Source of the DNA: Curtobacterium flaccumfaciens
GTDB taxonomy: Bacteria; Actinomycetota; Actinomycetes; Actinomycetales; Microbacteriaceae
DNA: 64,000 nt
Reading direction: 5' to 3'
Assembly: GCF_013359815.1 (NCBI RefSeq)
Contig: NZ_JABMCF010000033.1
Location: forward strand, 248,001 to 312,000
The notes beneath the pieces are model-generated. The model saw nothing but the letters and a program-made list of their open reading frames with translations. It had not been told where the DNA came from and did no database searches. Below, piece by piece: positions 16,320 through 24,662 of the stretch (position 1 is its first letter; each line of letters opens with the position of its first letter). Position numbers and translations under genes: made by a program.

Positions 16320-16380
16320 ACTTCGTGAGCAGGAACGGTCGAGTCCCCGAGACGGACTCGACCGTTCCTGCTCACGAAGT
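16320..16380. terminator. Palindromic repeat (GTGAGCAG family) forming the 3' end of the TetR gene
   Basis: Perfect 27-bp arms at 16320-16346 and 16354-16380 with a 7-nt loop. The right arm contains the last Ser codon and the TGA of the leftward TetR gene. The same core GTGAGCAGRAACGGTCG recurs at 61391-61441, again containing Ser-stop of the adjacent gene in the same phase. Confidence 0.75.
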
Positions 16381-17004
16381 GGCGGGCGTGTACGGCTGGG
16401 CCGCCTCGATGACCTCGGATGCACCGGCGATGCCGAACGACGTGAAGAGCGGTGCCCACAGGGCCTTGAGCTGCGCCACGAGTTCGTCGTCGGTCAGCTG
16501 CGTCGAACCGTCCACCATGCCCAGCGTCGTGTTGAGGAGCAGCAGGACGGACGGCTGGACCGCGGCCGCGTCGACGTCCGTCGCCGCGACACCGGCGCTG
16601 ACGAGTTCGCCCCGCGTCATCTCGAACCAGTCGAAGCCGCGCGGCACCGGCACGCCGGCCTTGCCGAGTTCGTGCAGGAGCCGGACCGCGCCGCCCGCGA
16701 CCGAGCCCCGGCGGACGTCCATCCCGGTGGTCAGGAGGAACACCGTCAGTCGCTCGATGCCCGGCTGCGCGGGGAGTGCGTCGAAGAGTGCACGCCAGCG
16801 CTGCTGCTGCAGTTCGATGACCGCCGTCGCCAGGTCCTTCTTCGACGGGAACAGGTGGTACCCGATCGCCGACTTCGGCTTCCCCATCGCCTCGGCGACA
16901 CGGGAGAACGTGGTCGCCTCGTAGCCGAAGGCCGCGAACTGCTGCCCTGCGGCGTCGATGATTGCTCGACGAGAGGCCTCCATGGCGAGCTGCCGCTGGT
17001 TCAT
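16372..17004 (-). CDS. TetR/AcrR family transcriptional regulator
   Basis: 210 residues from ATG 17004 with AGGAAGGA upstream. The HTH is 'AIIDAAGQQFAAFGYEAT' plus 'VAEAMGKPKSAIGYHLFPSK'; the 'GYHLFPSKKDLATAVIELQ' segment resembles the gamma-butyrolactone-receptor-like branch of TetR proteins, which is only a hint. No ligand or target is apparent. Its 3' end lies inside a long palindrome (16320-16380). It is head-to-tail with, but 90 bp from, the chorismate mutase gene. Confidence 0.9.
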   Translation of the reverse strand: MNQRQLAMEASRRAIIDAAGQQFAAFGYEATTFSRVAEAMGKPKSAIGYHLFPSKKDLATAVIELQQQRWRALFDALPAQPGIERLTVFLLTTGMDVRRGSVAGGAVRLLHELGKAGVPVPRGFDWFEMTRGELVSAGVAATDVDAAAVQPSVLLLLNTTLGMVDGSTQLTDDELVAQLKALWAPLFTSFGIAGASEVIEAAQPYTPATS

Positions 17005-17096
17005 CTGGCGCGGTGTCCTTCCTCGCCCGGAGCTGAGCGATCAGTGAACACCACATCCTAGGGCCGCTCATGATGACGGCCCGTCCCCTGCCCGCG

Positions 17097-17777
17097 TCAG
17101 GCGGCGCAGAACGTGTGCCAGGCCACGTCGATCCCCTTCCGGTGCAGCGAGTCGAGTCCGACGTCGAGGTGCTTCCGCTCCGCGTCCACCAGGTGTGCGC
17201 ACCGGTGGTCCTGGGCGACGGTCTGGGCCTGGCCGAGCGCCGTCACCAGGTCGGTGTCGATGGCGTCGAGCTGGGGCCGGATGGTCGTCAGGTCCGGTGC
17301 CGTCGTGGGTGCGGTCCACGGGTTGTGCGTCCAGTGGTTGATGAGGCCGCGCTGGACGACCTTGCTCGCGGCGATCTGTGCGCGGATCACCCGGGTCACC
17401 AGGACGGGGTCGACGCCCTGCTGCTCTGCCAGGGTCACCGCTTCGTCGACGACGGCCTGTTCGCGGACGGGGTCGGCGACCGGCTTGCCGCTGAGCCACT
17501 TCGACTCCGCCACCGGGTCGGCGAGCTCGAGCCGTCGGAGGATCAGCGTGCCGATGGTGTCGAGCTCCGCCGTCGACGCCGTGGGACGGGAACCGTCGTG
17601 GGAGATGGTCATCGTGGAACCCGTCGGTTCGGCGGACGTGGGCAGGGGATCGGCGTTCGCCGCCGAGGTCGGCAGGGCGATGCCCGCCGCGAGCAGCCCG
17701 AAGGCCAGGGCCGTCGCGGCGGTCCGGCGGGTGCGGTGCCGGGCGGTGGTCGGGGTGGTGGGGTGTGCGGTGTTCAC
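17097..17777 (-). CDS. Secreted chorismate mutase, AroQ-gamma class
   Basis: 226 residues. A Sec signal peptide (about residues 1-43, ending 'PTSAANA') is followed by an all-helical domain. Residues expected of periplasmic or secreted AroQ-gamma enzymes are visible: 'LILRRLELADPVAESKW' (Arg and Lys), 'DPVREQAV' (Arg), and 'VIRAQIAASKVVQ' (the family's RxQIxAxKxxQ). The enzyme converts chorismate to prephenate; secreted forms occur in Mycobacterium and in plant-associated organisms, with no settled role. GTG start at 17777 overlaps the stop of the small upstream gene (GTGA), so translation is coupled. Confidence 0.87.
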   Translation of the reverse strand: MNTAHPTTPTTARHRTRRTAATALAFGLLAAGIALPTSAANADPLPTSAEPTGSTMTISHDGSRPTASTAELDTIGTLILRRLELADPVAESKWLSGKPVADPVREQAVVDEAVTLAEQQGVDPVLVTRVIRAQIAASKVVQRGLINHWTHNPWTAPTTAPDLTTIRPQLDAIDTDLVTALGQAQTVAQDHRCAHLVDAERKHLDVGLDSLHRKGIDVAWHTFCAA

Positions 17778-17995
17778 GGGGTTTCCTTCCCGAACCGGCG
17801 CCGGACGCGTCGGGTCAGATCGTCGATGATCGGTTTGATGACCTCGTCGTAGAACGGGTAGACGCCGAAGTGGTCGGCGCCTTCGTCGCAGTAGCAGTCC
17901 ATCGAGATCGCCTCCTCGAAGTTCGAGAAGACGTAGGTGGCGCGGTGCGGGAACACGGCGTGCGGCTCGTCGTCACGCGGGGTCGTGGTGGTCAC
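17774..17995 (-). CDS. Small acidic protein of unknown function, coupled to chorismate mutase
   Basis: 73 residues from GTG 17995. No signal peptide or membrane helix. Visible features: a central 'SMDCYCDEGADHFGVYPFYD' with a CxC pair and aromatic/acidic residues, then an Arg-rich end ('LTRRVRRRFGKE'). I do not recognise a family. It lies 29 bp after the DUF1906 gene and overlaps the chorismate mutase start by four bases, so the three genes form one operon. Codon position 3 is GC-rich as in real genes here. Confidence 0.65.
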   Translation of the reverse strand: MTTTTPRDDEPHAVFPHRATYVFSNFEEAISMDCYCDEGADHFGVYPFYDEVIKPIIDDLTRRVRRRFGKETP

Positions 17996-18024
17996 GGCGG
18001 TGCTCGATCCCGGTCGGCGGCCGG

Positions 18025-19695
18025 TCAGTCGGCCAGCAGCGCCGCGGGGACGCCCGGGTCGCGCCCGGAGTCCACCACGGCGTCGATCTCGGTGGACCCG
18101 TTGCCCGACCCGACCGTGCGGTTCTGGATCTGGTTGAGCGACCAGTTGCCCGGCAGCGGCTCGAGCTGGTTGCCCGACCAGGCCGGCGACATCCCGGCGA
18201 CGAAGGAGAAGTGCGCCAGTCCGGCGCTGCTCACGGCGGTGCACGTGGCGCGGGAGCCGTAGACGCCCGCCTTGTACAGGTTCCCGCGGTCCCGCAGGCC
18301 GGCGGCGACGCCACGGAAGTACGGGACCACGAGCGCCTCGTCCTGCGCCGAGGTCGCGTCGAAGTCGGCGGCGAAGTAGACGGTGGTCTGCTTCGGGATC
18401 CCGAGCTTCCGGGCGGCGTCGTGGGCACGGTGGGCGTCGCGGACACCCTGTTCCTCCGTGAACCACGAGGCAGCGAACCCGCCCTCCTCGAAGATCGGCC
18501 ACAGCCCGAGCCCGGCGCTCGCCATCACACGGAGTTCCTCGGGGGTCAGGGCCTTGTCGAGTGCCCCGGAACGCTGGTGGTTCGTGAGGTACCGGCCGAC
18601 GCTGGTGGCACCGGACGCCCGGACGGCCGCCGCGCGGGCGTCGTCGAGGCGCACCGCGGTGTCGGCACCGGTCGTGGCGCGGTCCGGGTCACCCGTGCTC
18701 GCGGCCAGGGCTGCCCAGGTGCCGGCGTCGCACGTCCCGGTCTGCTCGGCGGGCGGGAACGCCTGGAACTGCTGGAACGCACGGACCACCGCGGCGTCCG
18801 CCGCCGAGTAGGCACTGCTGAACACGACGCGCTCGCCGTTCAGCACCAGGAGCGCCTTGACGAGCAGCACCCAGGCGCCGGTGGCCCCGACCCCGACGAC
18901 GCTCGGCCCCGCGGCACGGAGCGCGGCGGCCGTCCCCGGGCCCCAGGCACCGTCGACCGTGACGCCCACCGCGACCTGCACCGCGCGGATCGCCGCCGAG
19001 TACGTGCTCGTGTCGGCGAGTCCGCTCGTGCTGCCGTACGCGCCGCCGGTCGCCTCGGCGTAGGTGCGGTTGAGGTACTGCTGCACCGCGCGCACCGCTC
19101 GGGACCCGCCGGAGGCGAGTCGCACGGGGTCGACGGTCAGGAGCGCTCCGAACAGGTGGGCCGACAGCGGGAGTGCGCCGGGCTCGGCACCCAGGTCGGA
19201 CCGGAGCGCCTGCACGGCCGCGACGGTGGCCGCGTCGTACTCGCCGGTGAGCGTGACGGTCGAGGCGCCCTTGCAGACCAGTCCGGCCTGGACCAGCCGG
19301 CGCCAGGTCGCGGCGTCGTCGCCCGTCTCGGCCCCGACGTCGCCGTGCTGCTCGAGCTTCCGACGGGTCGTCGGCCCGAACGTCGCGACCACGGGGGAGA
19401 TGCCGAGCAGCGACTGGGTGGCCTGCACGATCCCGAGCACGGTGCCGCTGCCGGTCAGCCCGTCCTCGTCCACGTGCACCCACCCGTGCAGGTGCCCGAA
19501 GGTCGTGTTGAGCCAGCGCTGCACGGCGAGCACGCCCGAGTCGGCGGAGCCGGACGAAGCGGTCGAGCCGGTCGGCCCGGTGGAGCCGGCCTCGCCGGAC
19601 GGGGTGGCGGCGTCGGCCGGGGCCGCGAGCGCGGTCGTGACGAGCGGGACGGTGGCGGTGATGCCGATGAGCGCAGTTCGGCGCGAGATGTGCAC
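18025..19695 (-). CDS. Secreted DUF1906 (Rv2525c-like) glycoside-hydrolase-fold protein with peptidoglycan-binding-like repeats
   Basis: 556 residues. Starts with a twin-arginine-like signal ('HISRRTALIGITATVPLVTT') and a low-complexity Ser/Gly/Thr stretch. Residues about 60-345 contain three or four 'VQ.WLN..YG'-type repeats of the PG_binding_1 style ('AVQRWLNTTFGHLHGW', 'AVQQYLNRTYAEATGG', 'AVQVAVGVTVDGAWG'). Residues about 350-545 are a DUF1906 TIM-barrel domain ('SVGRYLTNHQRSG', 'WPIFEEGG', 'TVYFAADFDAT', 'AGVYGSRATC'). Mycobacterial Rv2525c is Tat-exported and linked to the cell envelope; the enzymatic activity is unproven. First gene of the operon with the small protein and chorismate mutase. 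Confidence 0.85.
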   Translation of the reverse strand: MHISRRTALIGITATVPLVTTALAAPADAATPSGEAGSTGPTGSTASSGSADSGVLAVQRWLNTTFGHLHGWVHVDEDGLTGSGTVLGIVQATQSLLGISPVVATFGPTTRRKLEQHGDVGAETGDDAATWRRLVQAGLVCKGASTVTLTGEYDAATVAAVQALRSDLGAEPGALPLSAHLFGALLTVDPVRLASGGSRAVRAVQQYLNRTYAEATGGAYGSTSGLADTSTYSAAIRAVQVAVGVTVDGAWGPGTAAALRAAGPSVVGVGATGAWVLLVKALLVLNGERVVFSSAYSAADAAVVRAFQQFQAFPPAEQTGTCDAGTWAALAASTGDPDRATTGADTAVRLDDARAAAVRASGATSVGRYLTNHQRSGALDKALTPEELRVMASAGLGLWPIFEEGGFAASWFTEEQGVRDAHRAHDAARKLGIPKQTTVYFAADFDATSAQDEALVVPYFRGVAAGLRDRGNLYKAGVYGSRATCTAVSSAGLAHFSFVAGMSPAWSGNQLEPLPGNWSLNQIQNRTVGSGNGSTEIDAVVDSGRDPGVPAALLAD

Positions 19696-19867
19696 GGGGG
19701 TGCCCCTTCAGTTGCCTCGAGCGTCCGCTGGCCGTCGATCGCGTTGTGCGATGCTGATGGCCGCGGCATGGTCCGAGCAACTTCGTCCCTCAACTTGGGA
19801 CGGTCCTGCAATTCGGCAGACGATCGTCTGATGAAGCGCTCAGTCCGCCCCTTCCGGGGCGTCCGGC
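19696..19867. other. Intergenic region with short palindromes
   Basis: 172 bp without a gene. CAGACGATCGTCTG (19817-19830) is a perfect 14-bp palindrome, and 19846-19861 is a small GC stem with a TTCC loop next to the acyltransferase stop, possibly its terminator. The leftward promoter of the DUF1906 gene must lie here but I cannot place it. Confidence 0.4.
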
Positions 19868-21982
19868 TCAGCGCGCGAAGGCCGCCAACCGGTCCTGCAG
19901 CGCACGTTCCAGGTACGGCTCGAGCGATGACGCCCACGTCGCCGTGATGTGCGTGCTGTCCCGGTAGACCAGGACGCCCCCGACGACCGCCGGGCACGTG
20001 GTGTCGGTGCAGTAGTAGCGGCTCAGGTCGATCGACGCTGCCCTGCCCCCGGCCGCCCGGAACGCGGCGACGGCCTCGACCGACGAGTCCGTCAGGCCGA
20101 GTGCTTCGGCGCGCGACCGGTCGCAGGCGTCCGTCGTCGGCCCGGACATCGTGCTCAGGCAGGCGACGACGTCGGGGCGGGGCACGGGGTTGTCACGGAC
20201 GGCGATGACGGGCAGCTCGTCACCGGCCGCCTGCTCCCACGCGTCGACCAGGCCGTTGCGGGTGGCCTTGTCGCGGGCCGTTCCGGGCGGCAGGCTGACC
20301 GGCATCTGCGTGGTGGAGTGGGTGACGACCAGGGCGTCGGCGTCGCGGTGCTCGCGGACGTAGTCGATGGCGGCGTGCTTCCACGAGTTGCAGCCCCGCA
20401 TCGACGAGGGGCTCAGTGAGTCCTGCTGCGCGGTGGTGAGGTAACACCCGCCGGCGCCGGCCAGGTCGATCCGCCAGCCGTTGTCGTCGGCGATCTTCTC
20501 GTACGCACCGAGCAGTGCGTTGCTGTGGGAGTCGCCGATGACAATGAGGTGCTTCGACCAGCCGGTGGTCTTGCCGAGGACGCAGGGCCGGAACGTGCCG
20601 CTCCAGCACTCGGCGCGGTTGTCGTCGTCGTCCTTGGCCACGGCCGGAGCGGGCACACGGACGTCGGCGAGCTCGGGGTCGACGCAGGGGTCCGCGAACC
20701 CGATGCGCGCGGCCGCACCGAAGCAGGACTCGTCGTCGTCCTCCTGCTCCGCGGTGACCTGCTTCGTGACCGTGGTCGCGTTGACCTCCTGCACGTAGAC
20801 GGCGGTCAGGGTGGCTGCCCCGAGCGTCACGACGGTGAAGCTGCAGATGACGGCGAGCGAGACGACGCCCCGGGGATGCAGGTCCCGCAGCCACGTCGAG
20901 AACCGGACGGGTTCCTCGAACCAGATCGTCGTCGCGGTGGCCAGACCGATCGCGACGAGCAGCACCGCCGAACTCGTCGCCCAGTCGAGCGGACGGCCCA
21001 GCATGATCGGCAGGATGACGACGAGCGGCCAGTGCCAGAGGTAGAGCGCGTACGAGATCCGACCGAAGAAGGCGACGGGCCGCAGTGCCCCGACGTCCTC
21101 GAACTCGGTCCCCGCGCCGAACAGCAGCACGAGTGCCGCACCGGCGACCGGCAGCAGCGCCGCGATCCCGGGGAACGCCGTCTCCGGGGTGATCACGACG
21201 AGGGACAGTGCGAGGGCCACGACGCCGATGCCGGTGGCGACCAGGCGGACCCGTCGGGCGACCTCGGTGCGGACCTCGGGCAGGTGCACGGTGGCGACGA
21301 GACCGCCGAGTGCGAACTCCCACGCGCGGGTGCCGGTGGAGAAGTAGGCGACGCCGGGGTCGGTGGCCGTCTGCACGATGCTCCACACGAGGGACAGCAC
21401 GACGACACTGCCGAGCAGCAGCCGCGCGGTCACCAGCGGCGTGAACCGCCGGCGCGCGAGCGCCCCGACGCCGAGCAGCAGGAGCGGCAGGAGGATGTAG
21501 AACTGCTCCTCGACCGACAGCGACCAGAAGTGCTGGAACGGTGAGGGGGCGTCGGCCGACGCCAGGTAGTCGACGGCGTTCGCCGCGAGCTCCCAGTTCT
21601 GCAGGTACACCGTCGAGGCGATCAGCTCGCGCCCGTACTGCCCCCACAGCGCGCTCGGCACGGCGACGAGCACCGCGACGCCCGTGACCACGATGGTGAG
21701 GAACGCGGCCGGCAGCAGGCGTTTGGCCCGGCGCGACCAGAACCGTCCGAGCCGGATCGTGCCGGTCGCGAGCTGTTCCCGCAGCAGGAGCCCGGTGATC
21801 AGGAAGCCGGAGATCACGAAGAAGACGTCGACGCCGACGAACCCGCCGTGCAGGGCGCCCGGCCACAGGTGGTAAACGACGACCGCGAGGACGGCGAACG
21901 CGCGGAGGCCCTGGATGTCCCACCGCGTGGTGTCGCGCGCTCGGTGCGCGGGGCCCCGCTCGCCCGGCGTTGCTGTACTCAC
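19868..21982 (-). CDS. Membrane acyltransferase 3 fused to an SGNH hydrolase domain (OatA-like)
   Basis: 704 residues from GTG 21982. The N-terminal AT3 domain (about residues 20-400, ten or so helices) begins 'DIQGLRAFAVLAVVVYHLWP' and contains 'VFFVISGFLITG', 'SRRAKRLLPA' and 'FWSLSVEEQFY'. The C-terminal extracytoplasmic SGNH domain has 'IVIGDSHSNALLG' (Ser nucleophile, about residue 480) and 'YRDSTHITATWA' (Asp/His) near the end. Such fusions O-acetylate peptidoglycan, exopolysaccharide or other envelope glycans. Monocistronic. Confidence 0.92.
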   Translation of the reverse strand: MSTATPGERGPAHRARDTTRWDIQGLRAFAVLAVVVYHLWPGALHGGFVGVDVFFVISGFLITGLLLREQLATGTIRLGRFWSRRAKRLLPAAFLTIVVTGVAVLVAVPSALWGQYGRELIASTVYLQNWELAANAVDYLASADAPSPFQHFWSLSVEEQFYILLPLLLLGVGALARRRFTPLVTARLLLGSVVVLSLVWSIVQTATDPGVAYFSTGTRAWEFALGGLVATVHLPEVRTEVARRVRLVATGIGVVALALSLVVITPETAFPGIAALLPVAGAALVLLFGAGTEFEDVGALRPVAFFGRISYALYLWHWPLVVILPIMLGRPLDWATSSAVLLVAIGLATATTIWFEEPVRFSTWLRDLHPRGVVSLAVICSFTVVTLGAATLTAVYVQEVNATTVTKQVTAEQEDDDESCFGAAARIGFADPCVDPELADVRVPAPAVAKDDDDNRAECWSGTFRPCVLGKTTGWSKHLIVIGDSHSNALLGAYEKIADDNGWRIDLAGAGGCYLTTAQQDSLSPSSMRGCNSWKHAAIDYVREHRDADALVVTHSTTQMPVSLPPGTARDKATRNGLVDAWEQAAGDELPVIAVRDNPVPRPDVVACLSTMSGPTTDACDRSRAEALGLTDSSVEAVAAFRAAGGRAASIDLSRYYCTDTTCPAVVGGVLVYRDSTHITATWASSLEPYLERALQDRLAAFAR

Positions 21983-22063
21983 TGCGTCGATCCTAGGAGA
22001 CGTGGACGGCTCCGCCGGGCGTTCTCGACGCGGACGCTACGATCCTTCTCCAGAGGGGGGCCG

Positions 22064-23146
22064 ATGGACCTGCGCTGGTTGACCGCGTCCGACGACGAGT
22101 TCGCGGCGGAGACGGCGCGACGACCGCGGATGCGCCGCCCGCGACAGGCTCCGCGGTGGTGGAACGCGCTGCTCCTGGCGATCGAGGTCCCGCTCGCGTG
22201 GCTCGCGTCCGCGCTCGTGGTCTGGGGCACCGGGCTCGTCCACAACGGTGCGGGCGTCGGCGACGTCGTCCACTGGGTGGCCTGGTTCGTGGTGCTCGTC
22301 GCCGGTGTGGTCGGGCTCGTCGTGCTCCTGGTCCGGGGCGAACGACCTCGGACCCTGCGTCCGGACGAGGTTCGGGCGGTGCTGACGGGGGAGGCCAGTG
22401 GGTACCCGGCGCGTCCGGTCCGTCCGAAGCCGCTCGACTCGATGATCACCCCGCGCTACTCCGGCATCCGCGTCCACCCCCGGTTCGGCGCCGCCCCCGT
22501 GCACGTCGACGGCGTCCCGGACGTCGAGTTCGGCTGCGTCCTGCGGCGCTGGATGGTCTCGCGGGACTGGACGTACCTGACCGTCCGGCTGCCCGGCACG
22601 TTGCCGCACCTGCTCCTCGACGCCACGGCGAACGACGGTCGTCGCAGCGACCTGCCGGTGGTGCTCCGTCACCGGCAACGGATGTCGCTGGAGGGCGACT
22701 TCGACCGGCACTTCCGGGTCTGGGCGCCGGAGGACTACGGCCAGGACGCGCTGTACGTCCTCACCCCTGACGTGATGGCAGCGCTCGTCGACCACGCGGC
22801 CGGCTGGAACGTCGAGATGGTCGACGACCGGCTGGTCTTCTCGGCGCCGGGGACCGCGGACTGGTCGCGCCCTGCGCCGTGGATGCAGGTCGAGGCAGTC
22901 CTGGGCGAGGTCGTGCCGCGCATCGTGCGCGCCGCCTCCCGGTACCAGGACGACCGCTCGCTGCTCGAGGACGGGCACGCCGACGCGATCGCCGCCGCGG
23001 GGCGTCGCCTCGTGCTCCGCGACCGGCGGAAGAGCCGTCTGCGAGCGACGTGGGCGGGGGCCGTGTGGATGGGCGTCGTCTGCGTCTCCTACAGCGGACC
23101 GTTGGCCGTCGCGGTGGTCGGTTCGATGTCGGTCCTCGACCACTGA
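22064..23146 (+). CDS. Membrane protein of unknown function
   Basis: 360 residues from ATG 22064 with AGAGGGGGG upstream. Two N-terminal helices (about residues 35-62 and 70-92) are followed by a long soluble domain (about 95-320) and a last helix near 335-355. The soluble part contains 'EGDFDRHFRVWAPEDYGQD' and 'LTPDVMAALVDHA', a pattern I associate with uncharacterised actinobacterial membrane proteins related in style to DUF3137, but I cannot name a family. Divergent from the acyltransferase with 81 bp between starts. Function unknown. Confidence 0.8.
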   Translation: MDLRWLTASDDEFAAETARRPRMRRPRQAPRWWNALLLAIEVPLAWLASALVVWGTGLVHNGAGVGDVVHWVAWFVVLVAGVVGLVVLLVRGERPRTLRPDEVRAVLTGEASGYPARPVRPKPLDSMITPRYSGIRVHPRFGAAPVHVDGVPDVEFGCVLRRWMVSRDWTYLTVRLPGTLPHLLLDATANDGRRSDLPVVLRHRQRMSLEGDFDRHFRVWAPEDYGQDALYVLTPDVMAALVDHAAGWNVEMVDDRLVFSAPGTADWSRPAPWMQVEAVLGEVVPRIVRAASRYQDDRSLLEDGHADAIAAAGRRLVLRDRRKSRLRATWAGAVWMGVVCVSYSGPLAVAVVGSMSVLDH

Positions 23147-23178
23147 CCGTCGGCGCACGCCTGCGACGTGGCCCCGGC

Positions 23179-23224
23179 ACGGACGGGAGGCCCGTGGCGG
23201 TGTCGCCACGGGCCTCCCGTCCGT
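23179..23224. terminator. Terminator palindrome (GGAGGCCCG family)
   Basis: Perfect 21-bp arms, 23179-23199 and 23204-23224, 4-nt loop, between two convergent genes. It shares CGGACGGGAGGCCCGTGGCG with the palindrome at 30276-30319. Confidence 0.8.
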
Positions 23225-23239
23225 CAGGTGGTGCGTCGA

Positions 23240-24361
23240 CTACGCGACGGTCGCGCGCGCCTCGGCCAGCGACGGGTAGTCGGTGTAGCCCTCGGCGGTC
23301 GCGCCGTAGAAGAGCTCCGGACGCGGCTCGTTGAGCTCGGCGTCGTGCTCCCAGCGGTGCGCGAGGTCCGGGTTGGCGATCGCGGCGCGGCCCACGGCGA
23401 CGGCGTCGGCGTGGTCGCCGTCGACGATCGCGATGGCCTCGTCGCGCGTGGTGAGCGACGAGAAGCCCGAGTTCACGATGAACGGCGCGCCCGCGGTACG
23501 GCGGACGTGCTGCACCAGGTCACCGGTCGGCTCGGCGTGCAGGACGTCGACGAAGGCGAGGCCCAGCGGCGCGAGGCCCTCGGCGACGGCGGTGTAGGTG
23601 GCGCGCACGTCGTCGGCGTCGTCCTCGATGACGCCCTGGATCCCGTGCTCGGGCGACAGGCGGATGCCGGTGCGGTCGGCGCCGATGGCCTCGGCGATGG
23701 CGGTGGTGACCTCGATCGCGAAGCGTGCGCGGTTCTCGGGGGAGCCGCCGTACTGGTCGGTGCGGGTGTTCGACACCGGCGACATGAACTCGTGCACCAG
23801 GTAGCCGTTGGCGCCGTGGACCTCGACCCCGTCGAGTCCGGCGGCGATCGCGTTGCGGGCGGCCTGCACGAAGCCCTGCACGGCCTCCTGCACCTCTGCG
23901 GTGGTCAGCTCGTGCGGGACGGGCATGTCGGCCTTCGAGCCGTCGGCCAGGTGCGTCTGCCCGGGGGCGGCGATGGCGGACGGGGCGACGATGCGCGGGG
24001 TCTGCGAGATGTCGGTGTGCGAGACACGGCCACCGTGCATGAGCTGCATGACGATCGTGCCGCCGGCGGCGTGCACGGCGTCGGTCACGCGGCGCCAGCC
24101 GGCGATCTGGTCGTCGGTCTCGATGCCGGGCTGCCCGGGGTACGAGCGGCCCTCCTGCACGGGCCAGGTGCCCTCGGTGATGATCATGCCGAGTCCGGCG
24201 CGCTGCCGGTAGTGCTCGACGAGCAGGTCGTTCGGGACGCCGTGCTCGCCGGCGCGGGTGCGCGTGAGCGGGGCCATGACGACGCGGTTCGACAGGGACA
24301 GGGCGCCGATGGAGGCGGGTTCGAAGAGCTTCACGTCAAGGCGAACGACGAGTTGTCCCAT
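23240..24361 (-). CDS. Old yellow enzyme family ene-reductase (NemA-like)
   Basis: 373 residues, FMN-dependent TIM barrel. Visible family features: 'SNRVVMAPLTRTRA' (FMN contact), 'MQLMHGGRVSH' , 'GVEVHGANGYLVHEFMSP' (active-site region with HxxN-like 'HGAN'), 'DQYGGSPENRARF' and 'PFIVNSGF'. ATG 24361 has GAGGCGG upstream; GTG 24334 would give the shorter, common N-terminus 'VKLFEPASIG'. It reduces alkene bonds of enals, enones, maleimides or nitro-compounds with NAD(P)H. It follows a small zinc-ribbon gene by 37 bp in an operon that carries a MarR operator. Confidence 0.93.
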   Translation of the reverse strand: MGQLVVRLDVKLFEPASIGALSLSNRVVMAPLTRTRAGEHGVPNDLLVEHYRQRAGLGMIITEGTWPVQEGRSYPGQPGIETDDQIAGWRRVTDAVHAAGGTIVMQLMHGGRVSHTDISQTPRIVAPSAIAAPGQTHLADGSKADMPVPHELTTAEVQEAVQGFVQAARNAIAAGLDGVEVHGANGYLVHEFMSPVSNTRTDQYGGSPENRARFAIEVTTAIAEAIGADRTGIRLSPEHGIQGVIEDDADDVRATYTAVAEGLAPLGLAFVDVLHAEPTGDLVQHVRRTAGAPFIVNSGFSSLTTRDEAIAIVDGDHADAVAVGRAAIANPDLAHRWEHDAELNEPRPELFYGATAEGYTDYPSLAEARATVA

Positions 24362-24398
24362 GCAATTCCGCCTCGGAGCACTTCTTCAGGCAGCGCGG

Positions 24399-24611
24399 TC
24401 AGTCGCGCGGGCACACCAGCGTCGACGAACGCACCTGGCCCTCGGGCCGGATCACCTGGTGCTGGGAGAGGGGCTTGCCGCACAGGGGGCAGCCCCGGTC
24501 GATCGTCCGGTCGTCGATGCCCTCGGGGCGACCGGCGCCGATCTGCGAGGGGCCCATCTTGTTGATGAGCGTCGTGTTCCACCGTTCGTACCACTGGCCG
24601 AAGCGTCCCAC
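24399..24611 (-). CDS. Small Cys-rich (zinc-ribbon-like) protein of unknown function
   Basis: 70 residues from GTG 24611 with AAAGGA seven bases upstream. The N-terminus 'VGRFGQWYERWNTTLINKMG' is aromatic and basic; the C-terminal half has CPLCG and a later CP ('LVCPRD'), suggesting a small metal site, though a fourth ligand (Cys or His) would have to be the His in 'SQHQVI'. No family recognised. It is the promoter-proximal gene of the old yellow enzyme operon, under -10 CATAAT and a MarR-type operator. Confidence 0.7.
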   Translation of the reverse strand: MGRFGQWYERWNTTLINKMGPSQIGAGRPEGIDDRTIDRGCPLCGKPLSQHQVIRPEGQVRSSTLVCPRD

Positions 24612-24625
24612 GGTGCATCCTTTCG

Positions 24626-24645
24626 TTCGTGCACGAACCATTATG
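24626..24645 (-). promoter_or_regulatory. MarR-type operator and -10 element of the ene-reductase operon
   Basis: TTCGTGCACGAA (24626-24637) lies just downstream of a leftward -10 CATAAT (24640-24645) and upstream of the small gene. The same 12-mer, with the same flanking CG, is found upstream of the neighbouring MarR gene at 25124-25135, so the MarR protein likely represses both. Confidence 0.7.
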
Positions 24646-24662
24646 GCACTGATGGCCGCGGA

